DNA of 64,000 nt, taken from assembly GCF_030317035.1 (NCBI RefSeq), contig NZ_JASZYK010000002.1, forward strand, positions 496,001-560,000, written 5' to 3'. The notes beneath the pieces are model-generated. The model did not search any database. It saw only the letters and a program-made list of their open reading frames with translations, and was not told where the DNA came from. A program made the position numbers and the translations under genes. Below are positions 57,605 to 64,000 of this stretch, piece by piece (positions within the stretch are counted from its first letter, which is position 1; each line of letters begins with the position of its first letter). This DNA comes from Variovorax sp. J22G73 (GTDB lineage: Bacteria; Pseudomonadota; Gammaproteobacteria; Burkholderiales; Burkholderiaceae_C).

Positions 57605-58534
57605 CTACCCCAGCGCCGTGTCCAACAGCATCATCAGCACGAAGCCGATCATCAGCCCGCTGGTGGCAAAGGCTTCGTGCCCCTTGCGGTGCGATTCGGG
57701 AATGATCTCGTGGCTGATCACGAACAGCATCGCGCCCGCCGCGAAGCCCAGGCCCCAGGGCAGCAGCAAGGCCGAATGGCCCACCACGGCCGCGCCCAGC
57801 ACCGCGCCCAGCGGCTCCACCAGGCCCGAGGCCATGCCGATCAGCACCGCGAAGACGCGGCTGTAGCCCGCGGCCAGCAGCGCCACGGCAACCACCAGCC
57901 CCTCGGGCACGTCCTGGATGGCGATGCCGGTGGCCAACGCGTCGGCGCGCAGCCCGTTGTTGGCCGCGTAGCCCACGCCGATCGCCAGCCCTTCAGGCAC
58001 GTTGTGCAGCGCGATGGCGAACACGAAGAGCCAGGTTCGGCGCAACTGCCTGGCCGTCTGCCCTTCGCGGCCCTTGATGAAGTGCTCGTGCGGCAGCACG
58101 CGGTCCATCAGCATCAGCACGGCGCCGCCCAGCAGGATGGCCGAGCCGATCACGCCGCCCGCGGCCCAGTTGCCGCCGCCGAACACGCCCACGTTCCTGG
58201 CCGCCTCCAGCCCCGGAATGATCAGGGAGAAGGCACTGGCCGCCAGCATCACGCCGGCGCCGAAGCCGAACAGCGTGTCCTGCAGCCGGTCGGGCAGCTT
58301 CTGCGAGAACAGCACCGGCAGCGTGCCCAGCGCGGTGGCCAGCGCCGCGACCGAGCCGCCGACCAGCGCACTCCACACCAGCGGATCGGCGCGCACGAAC
58401 TGCCAGAACTGCGAGGCCGCCACCAGCACGCCGGCCGCCACGATGGCCAGGCCGATCCATTCGCGCGCCGGACGCGCCGGGCGCGGCGGCTTGCGTTGCG
58501 CTCCGGGCACGGTGGCCTGCAGGGGGTCGTTCAT
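57605..58534 (-). CDS. ZIP-family metal transporter
   Basis: A 309-residue transporter of the ZIP family (ZupT/GufA-like) that moves Zn, Fe or Mn into the cytoplasm. It has a polar N-terminus of about 25 residues and eight TM helices from about 27 to 306. TM4 carries HNVPEG (177-182) and TM5 DVPEG (208-212), the M1/M2 metal site; ISHEIIPESHRKGHE (273-287) is the later His-rich segment. Stop codon TAG at 57605-57607 abuts the dispersed repeat. It starts 11 bp downstream of the superoxide dismutase gene, so both are cotranscribed and the pair may supply Mn under iron limitation. Confidence 0.92.
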   Translation of the reverse strand: MNDPLQATVPGAQRKPPRPARPAREWIGLAIVAAGVLVAASQFWQFVRADPLVWSALVGGSVAALATALGTLPVLFSQKLPDRLQDTLFGFGAGVMLAASAFSLIIPGLEAARNVGVFGGGNWAAGGVIGSAILLGGAVLMLMDRVLPHEHFIKGREGQTARQLRRTWLFVFAIALHNVPEGLAIGVGYAANNGLRADALATGIAIQDVPEGLVVAVALLAAGYSRVFAVLIGMASGLVEPLGAVLGAAVVGHSALLLPWGLGFAAGAMLFVISHEIIPESHRKGHEAFATSGLMIGFVLMMLLDTALG

Positions 58535-58545
58535 GCGCGTGCTCC

Positions 58546-59181
<636 letters not shown>

Positions 59182-59250
59182 GGTCGAAAGCTCCTAGGTT
59201 GGAAGAGCCCTTTGCGTTGTCGACGGTGCTTGCGTACTCAGGCAGCCAAA

Positions 59251-59265
59251 TGATAGGAATTCTCA
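59251..59265 (-). promoter_or_regulatory. Fur-like box upstream of the sodA-ZIP operon
   Basis: TGATAGGAATTCTCA agrees with the 7-1-7 Fur consensus TGATAAT-N-ATTATCA at 11 of 14 positions counted by eye. It is about 70 bp from the sodA start and surrounded by AT-rich sequence consistent with a promoter. Confidence 0.5.
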
Positions 59266-59375
59266 TTGGCTACGTCAAGACATCGGCGACGCGTTGATTC
59301 AAACCGGCCAATACAAGAAGCTTTTGGCAACGATCGATACACTGGCTGCGGTACGTTTTTCGGGAGATTCCAACG

Positions 59376-60101
59376 ATGAAATCCACGCGCTTCCTTCCGC
59401 TGTCACTGTCCCGTTCGCTGGCCGTTGCCCTGCCCTTTGCCGTGCTGCTGGCCACCGGCGCGGCCGGTGCCCAGACCGCCAACCCGCCCGCGGGCGACTA
59501 CATCTTCGAGCGCGGCAGCGGCGCCCTGCGCGTCAAGGCCGATGGCCATTTCGACATCACCACCATCGGCGCCAACGCCCACACCTGCGCGCTCGACGGC
59601 ACCATCGTGCGCGGCAAGGCCAAGATCGACGACACGGCCTGCGTGGTGAGCTTCGCGGTCAGTGCCGACAAGGTGCAGGTCAGCACCAACGGCGTCGACC
59701 AGTGCCGCGAAAGCTGCGGCGCGCGCGCCACCTTCGAAGGCACCTACACCCGCCCCACCCCGGGCTGCACCGACAAGGCCGTGGCCGGCGCGCGCAAAAG
59801 CTTCAAGCGCCAGTACGACGCCAAGGACTACGCCGCCGCCCGCACCACCCTGACCCCGGTGCTTGCCGACTGCGCCCCGACGCTCGACTGGATCACCACG
59901 GGCTGGATCCGCAACGACCTCGCGCTGGCGCAGCTGCGTGCCGGCGACCGCGCCGCCTGCCTGCAGACCCTGCAGCCGCTGGCCGAGGACGCCGCGCTGA
60001 GCGACGACGGCATCAAGGAAAACTACCCGCCCGCCGACGCCGAGATCTACCTGCCCGTGGTGCGCGCCACCCGCACCAACCTCAAGCTCTGCCGCAGCTG
60101 A
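59376..60101 (+). CDS. Exported cysteine-rich protein, function unknown
   Basis: A 241-residue protein with a signal peptide (about 1-32, ending AGAQ). The mature part contains eight Cys (HTCALDG, TACVVSF, DQCRESCGAR, PGCTDK, LADCAP, AACLQT, LKLCRS), suggesting several disulphides in the periplasm. The N-terminal half starts GDYIFERGSGALRVKADGHFDI; the C-terminal half (about 140-235) looks helical and TPR-like (KSFKRQYDAKDYAAARTTLTPVLADCAP). I do not recognise the family. It is transcribed divergently from sodA and in the same direction as the molybdenum-cofactor genes, 133 bp before moaA. Confidence 0.7.
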   Translation: MKSTRFLPLSLSRSLAVALPFAVLLATGAAGAQTANPPAGDYIFERGSGALRVKADGHFDITTIGANAHTCALDGTIVRGKAKIDDTACVVSFAVSADKVQVSTNGVDQCRESCGARATFEGTYTRPTPGCTDKAVAGARKSFKRQYDAKDYAAARTTLTPVLADCAPTLDWITTGWIRNDLALAQLRAGDRAACLQTLQPLAEDAALSDDGIKENYPPADAEIYLPVVRATRTNLKLCRS

Positions 60102-60234
60102 CGGCGGGGTCAGCCACGGCTGAAGACGGGCGATGCCATAGCTGAAGGCGGATGCTGCCGCGGGTATGTGCCAGTAGCCTGCGCCGAACGGGCCCATGGT
60201 CGATGGCGCAAAATCGGGCCTCCCCCCTGAAGCC

Positions 60235-61407
60235 ATGAAGAACAGCAGCAGCACCGTCATTCCGATTTCCGCCGTCGGCCACGCGCGTCCCGCCGTGGCC
60301 GTGCCGGACATCGCCGTGCCGGCCACCGGCGCGCTGCACGACCGCCTGGGCCGGCCCCTGACCGACCTGCGCATCAGCGTGACCGACCGCTGCAACTTCC
60401 GCTGCAGCTACTGCATGCCGAAGGACGTGTTCGACAAGGACTACCAGTACCTGCCGCACAAGGCGCTGCTGAGCTTCGAGGAAATGACGCGGCTGGCCCG
60501 CCTGTTCGCCGGCCACGGCGTGCGCAAGATCCGGCTCACCGGCGGCGAGCCGCTGCTGCGCAAGAACATCGAGGGGCTGATCGCGCAGCTCGCCGACATC
60601 CGCACGCCCGGCGGCGAGCCGCTGGCGCTCACGCTCACCACCAACGGATCGCTGCTGCAGCGCAAGGCCACCGCGCTGAAGGCCGCCGGCCTGCAGCGCG
60701 TGACCGTGAGCCTCGACAGCCTGGACGACGCCGTGTTCCGCCACATGAACGACGTCGACTTTCCGGTGGCCGACGTGCTGGCCGGCATCGACGCGGCGCT
60801 GGCCGCGGGCCTGGGGCCCATCAAGGTCAACATGGTGGTCAAGCGCGGCACCAACGAGCAGGAAATACTGCCGATGGCGCGCTACTTCCGCGCGCACCAC
60901 GGCGGCAAGGTGGTGCTGCGCTTCATCGAGTACATGGACGTGGGCGCCACCAACGGCTGGCGCATGGACGAGGTGCTGCCTTCGGCCGACGTCGTCGCGC
61001 GCATCCACGCCGAATTTCCGCTGGTGCCGCTGGAGGCGTCCACGCCCGGCGAAACCGCGCAGCGCTGGGCGTATGCGGACGGTGGTGGCGAAATCGGCGT
61101 GATCAGCAGCGTGACCCAGGCCTTCTGCCACGACTGCAGCCGCGCGCGCCTGTCCACCGAAGGCAAGCTGTACCTGTGCCTGTTCGCCACCGCCGGCCAC
61201 GACCTGCGCCCGCTGCTGCGCGGCACGGCGAGCGACGACGACATTTCCTCGGCCATCGGCCACATCTGGCAGGGCCGCGCCGACCGCTATTCCGAACTGC
61301 GGGCCCTGCGCGGCCCCGAAGGCGACCACGGCCCCGGTGCGGGCAATGCGGGCGACGCTGGCGACAAGCCGCCCCGCCGCGTCGAGATGAGCTACATCGG
61401 CGGATGA
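60235..61407 (+). CDS. moaA: GTP 3',8-cyclase
   Basis: Radical-SAM enzyme that turns GTP into 3',8-cyclo-dihydro-GTP, the first step of molybdenum-cofactor synthesis. The 390 residues from ATG 60235 include the N-terminal cluster Cys53-x3-Cys57-x2-Cys60 ([13 protein letters not shown]), the GGEP motif ([11 protein letters not shown]), and the C-terminal cluster [18 protein letters not shown]. It ends in the Gly-Gly tail that enters the active site. The 40-residue N-terminal extension before the barrel is longer than in E. coli. A Gly/Asp-rich insert ([17 protein letters not shown]) precedes the tail. Its stop overlaps the start of mobA. Confidence 0.95.
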   Translation: MKNSSSTVIPISAVGHARPAVAVPDIAVPATGALHDRLGRPLTDLRISVTDRCNFRCSYCMPKDVFDKDYQYLPHKALLSFEEMTRLARLFAGHGVRKIRLTGGEPLLRKNIEGLIAQLADIRTPGGEPLALTLTTNGSLLQRKATALKAAGLQRVTVSLDSLDDAVFRHMNDVDFPVADVLAGIDAALAAGLGPIKVNMVVKRGTNEQEILPMARYFRAHHGGKVVLRFIEYMDVGATNGWRMDEVLPSADVVARIHAEFPLVPLEASTPGETAQRWAYADGGGEIGVISSVTQAFCHDCSRARLSTEGKLYLCLFATAGHDLRPLLRGTASDDDISSAIGHIWQGRADRYSELRALRGPEGDHGPGAGNAGDAGDKPPRRVEMSYIGG

Positions 61408-62072
61408 CGCCGGCGCCCGCCATGCCTGCGCACGCCATCGCGCCTGCCGACATCACGGGTTTGCTGCTGGCCGGCGGGCGCGGCGCGCGCATGGGCGGCG
61501 TCGACAAGGGCCTGCAGCCCTTCCACGGCGAGCCGCTGGCGCTGCATGCCATTCGCCGCCTGCGCCCGCAGGTGGGCACACTGATGGTCAACGCCAACCG
61601 CAACCGCGCCGCCTACGAGGCCTTCGGCGCGCCGGTGTGGCCCGACAGCCTGGCCGACTTCCCCGGCCCGCTCGCCGGCTTCCTGAGCGGGCTCGAACAC
61701 TGCGCCACGCCCTGGCTGCTGACCGTGCCCTGCGACACGCCGCTGTTCCCGCTCGACCTGGCAGCCCGGCTCGCCGAAGCCGCAGCGAGTTCCGGCGCGG
61801 AGATCGCCATGGTCACCGCGCCGGAAACCGCCGAGGCCGAGGCCGGTGCCGATGCCGCACCCGTGCTGCGCCCCCAGCCCGTCTTCTGCTTGCTGCGCAC
61901 CGATCTGCACGACAGCCTGCGCCGCTACACCGAGGCCGGCGGCCGCAAGGTGCAGGCCTGGGCCGCGCAGCACCGCACCGTGCGCGTGCCCTTCGACCGC
62001 CCCGGCGACGCGCCGCAGGCCTTCTTCAACGCCAACACCCTGACCGAGCTGCACGCGCTCGAGAACCGATGA
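61404..62072 (+). CDS. mobA: Molybdenum cofactor guanylyltransferase
   Basis: Attaches GMP to molybdopterin, giving the bis-MGD precursor used by the DMSO-reductase family. The 222 residues begin with the nucleotide-binding motif [19 protein letters not shown], then [32 protein letters not shown] and VKVQAW-like C-terminal parts ([19 protein letters not shown]), with [10 protein letters not shown] near the end. It overlaps moaA and moeA by four bases each (ATGA), so the three are translationally coupled. Confidence 0.94.
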   Translation: MTPAPAMPAHAIAPADITGLLLAGGRGARMGGVDKGLQPFHGEPLALHAIRRLRPQVGTLMVNANRNRAAYEAFGAPVWPDSLADFPGPLAGFLSGLEHCATPWLLTVPCDTPLFPLDLAARLAEAAASSGAEIAMVTAPETAEAEAGADAAPVLRPQPVFCLLRTDLHDSLRRYTEAGGRKVQAWAAQHRTVRVPFDRPGDAPQAFFNANTLTELHALENR

Positions 62073-63391
62073 GCCGCATCGCAGACATCGCCACCGCCCT
62101 GCCGGGCTACGACGCCGCTGACCTGAGCGTGGAGGCCGTGCACGCCTTCCTGCGCCAACTGACGGCGCAGGCTGTCGTGGCGCAGCAGGAGAGCGTGACG
62201 CTGTTCGACGCGCTGGGCCGCGTGCTGGCCGAGGACATCGTCTCGCCCATCAGCGTGCCGCCGCACGACAACTCCGCCATGGACGGCTACGCCTTCGACG
62301 GCGCCTTGCTCAGGCCCGACGCGCCCAGCGACGCATCGATCACGCTGCGCGTGGCGGGCACGGCGCTGGCCGGCGCGGCATGGCGCGGCGCGCTGGGCGC
62401 CGGCGACGCGGTGCGCATCATGACGGGCGCCATGATGCCGGCCGGGCTGGACACCGTGATCCCGCAGGAGTTCTGCAACGTCGAGGGCGACCGCGTGCGC
62501 TTTCCGGCGCACGTGCTGCGCCGCGGCGACAACCGCCGCTTCGCCGGCGAAGACCTCATGCAGGGCCAGCCCGCGCTGCGCAAGGGCGAGCGACTGTCGC
62601 CCGCGGCGCTGGGCATGGTCGCGAGCCTGGGCCTGCCCGGCGTGAACGCGCTGCGCCGGCTGCGGGTGGCGTACTTCTCGACCGGCGACGAAATCCTGAG
62701 CCTGGGCGAGGCCCCGCGCGAAGGCGCGGTGTACGACAGCAACCGCTACACCGTGTTCGGCCTGCTCACCCGCCTGGGCTGCGAGGTGATCGACCTCGGC
62801 CTGGTGCGCGACGACCCCGCCACCCTGGCCGCCACGCTGCAACGCGCCGCGCGCGAAGCCGACGCCATCGTCACCAGCGGCGGCGTCAGCGCAGGCGCGG
62901 CGGACCACACGCGCGACGTGATGCAGCAGCTGGGCGACATGGCCTTCTGGCGCGTCGCGATGCGCCCGGGGCGGCCGCTGGCCGTGGGGCTCATCCCTCG
63001 TGCCATCCCGCATGAACCCGCGCCGCAGCCGGCGCTGCTGTTCGGCCTGCCCGGCAACCCGGTGGCCGTGATGGTGACCTTTCTGGCCTTCGTGCGGCCA
63101 GCGCTGCTGCGCATGATGGGTTGCCACGAAACGGCCTGCGCCCCGCCGCCCTTGCTGCGCGCGCGCAGCACCGGCCCCATCCGCAAGAAGCCGGGCCGCA
63201 CCGAGTACCAGCGCGGCTTCGTCAAGCCAGTGGCCGGCACGTTGCCGGAAGTGACCGTGGCCGCCAACCAGGGCTCAGGCGTCCTGAGCTCAATGGTCGA
63301 GGCCAACGGCCTGGTGGTGCTGCACCACGCGCAAGGCAGCGTCGCGCCGGGCGACGAGGTCGATGTGATGGTGTTCGACGGGGCGATCTGA
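62069..63391 (+). CDS. moeA: Molybdopterin molybdenumtransferase
   Basis: Inserts molybdate into adenylylated molybdopterin. The 440 residues contain the domain-I motif [13 protein letters not shown], the catalytic-region [46 protein letters not shown] (the MoeA/MogA ligand-binding fold), and [15 protein letters not shown]-terminal domain IV spans about 365-440. It follows mobA by overlap and closes the cofactor operon; no moaC, moaD, moaE or mogA gene is in the window. Confidence 0.95.
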   Translation: MSRIADIATALPGYDAADLSVEAVHAFLRQLTAQAVVAQQESVTLFDALGRVLAEDIVSPISVPPHDNSAMDGYAFDGALLRPDAPSDASITLRVAGTALAGAAWRGALGAGDAVRIMTGAMMPAGLDTVIPQEFCNVEGDRVRFPAHVLRRGDNRRFAGEDLMQGQPALRKGERLSPAALGMVASLGLPGVNALRRLRVAYFSTGDEILSLGEAPREGAVYDSNRYTVFGLLTRLGCEVIDLGLVRDDPATLAATLQRAAREADAIVTSGGVSAGAADHTRDVMQQLGDMAFWRVAMRPGRPLAVGLIPRAIPHEPAPQPALLFGLPGNPVAVMVTFLAFVRPALLRMMGCHETACAPPPLLRARSTGPIRKKPGRTEYQRGFVKPVAGTLPEVTVAANQGSGVLSSMVEANGLVVLHHAQGSVAPGDEVDVMVFDGAI

Positions 63392-63401
63392 GCCGGGCCG
63401 G

Positions 63402-63908
63402 CTAGCCTCGCGACCCCTCGTCGTGGGCCTGCTCATCGAGTGCCCGCTCCTCCAGCCGGGTGACCACCTGCTGCGCCAGGAAGCGCAGCTGCTCGAGCGC
63501 CTCGGGGCTGATCTCGCGTGGCCGGGTGTCGATCACGCAGACCGTGCCCAGCGCCTCGCCGTTGCGCATCACCAGCGGCGCGCCCGCGTAGAAGCGGATG
63601 CTGGGGTCGCCCGTGACCAGCGGGTTGGCCTTGAAGCGCTCGTCGGCCAGCGCGTCGTTGACCACCATCACCTGGTCCGGCACCTGAATGGCATGCGCGC
63701 AGAACGCATGCTCCCGGGGCGTTTGCGCCGCATTCAGGCCCACGCGCGACTTGAACCACTGCCGCCGCTCGTCGATCAGCGAAATGAGCGCGATCGGCGT
63801 GCCGCACATCTGGGCCGCCAGGCGGGTGATTTCGTCGTAGGCAGCCTCTTCGCTCGTGTCGAGGATGGCCACTCGGCGCAGTTCCGCCAGTCGGGTGATT
63901 TCGGTCAT
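63402..63908 (-). CDS. GAF-domain protein
   Basis: A 168-residue protein that is essentially one GAF domain (about 22-160): [75 protein letters not shown] domains bind small ligands or sense redox; the Cys/His in HAFCAHAI is common in this free-methionine-reductase-like/phytochrome-related branch, but no output domain is present. It converges with moeA, 10 bp from its stop codon. It could be a stand-alone sensor; no partner is evident. Confidence 0.87.
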   Translation of the reverse strand: MTEITRLAELRRVAILDTSEEAAYDEITRLAAQMCGTPIALISLIDERRQWFKSRVGLNAAQTPREHAFCAHAIQVPDQVMVVNDALADERFKANPLVTGDPSIRFYAGAPLVMRNGEALGTVCVIDTRPREISPEALEQLRFLAQQVVTRLEERALDEQAHDEGSRG

Positions 63909-63936
63909 GCGGCGATTATCAGGCCCTCGAAAGTAT

Positions 63937-64000
63937 TCAGGGCACCAGGTACGTCTTCGAGATGCCCGCGCCCACCGTGTATTTCGGGTCCACGAAGTTG
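63937..64000 (-). CDS. C-terminal fragment of a gene cut by the window edge
   Basis: The minus strand ends with an open frame of 20 codons closed by TGA at 63937-63939; the readable tail is [20 protein letters not shown]. The gene continues beyond the window. The short tail is too little to assign a family; the alternation of hydrophobic and small residues would allow a beta strand, for example an outer-membrane or lipid-binding protein, but that is a guess. Confidence 0.4.
   Translation of the reverse strand, partial: NFVDPKYTVGAGISKTYLVP

Noticed and set aside
60110..60123. TCAGCCACGGCTGA palindrome upstream of moaA as a molybdenum-cofactor riboswitch element
   Set aside because: The loop would be only two bases and no multi-stem architecture is visible in the 133-bp gap.

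Overview
This window looks like chromosomal DNA of a GC-rich betaproteobacterium of the Comamonadaceae, most likely Variovorax. The evidence is gene content and order read from protein features: an ilvB-ilvH-ilvC block next to pssA and two leuA genes, a sigma factor/DUF3619/DUF3106/RDD/dgkA run, nadE-glnB, and an H+-pyrophosphatase beside ppa. The taxonomic call is inference; no rRNA or tRNA gene lies in the window. About 66 protein genes cover nearly all of it. I saw no insertion sequence, prophage, CRISPR array or tRNA. Most long overlapping open frames are GC-driven shadows and are left out.

Layout. 1-9 kb: rnk, a CsgG-like lipoprotein, a NarL-type two-component pair, a Do-family protease and an OmpR-type two-component pair; a PmrA/QseB-like box precedes the protease. 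9-17 kb: pobR/pobA with a three-half-site operator, an AraC regulator with an SRPBCC protein, an orphan molybdopterin dehydrogenase large subunit, the N-degron pair aat-bpt, and an IclR regulator. 17-27 kb: pbpG, then branched-chain amino-acid genes on the minus strand (leuA, a second leuA behind a leucine-rich leader peptide and attenuator, pssA, ilvC, ilvH, ilvB). 27-34 kb: an ECF-type sigma-factor operon, dgkA, a LOG protein, nadE-glnB and a FemAB-like protein. 35-38 kb: the divergent pair ppa and hppA; HppA carries a C-terminal OmpA-like domain.

38-47 kb: a Pip-like membrane protein, a MerR regulator, then TolC/HlyD and two ABC-2 permeases with no ATPase gene, ending against a TetR regulator that faces its own paired operators. 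48-55 kb: a minus-strand run of seven closely packed genes that looks like an undescribed lipid pathway: phospholipase-D-type cardiolipin synthase, sterol-desaturase-type hydroxylase, fatty-acid desaturase, a ketosynthase III fused to a haem-oxygenase-like diiron domain, and three proteins of unknown function. 55-64 kb: peroxiredoxin, aldehyde dehydrogenase, Mn-type superoxide dismutase with a ZIP transporter under a Fur-like box, a cysteine-rich exported protein, the molybdenum-cofactor operon moaA-mobA-moeA, a GAF protein and a gene cut by the window end.

The strongest candidates for something new are the ketosynthase-diiron fusion operon, the pyrophosphatase-OmpA fusion and the ATPase-less exporter operon. 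The cis elements (leu attenuator, PobR operator, PmrA-like box, TetR operators, dispersed hairpin repeat) were read by eye and are directly checkable.
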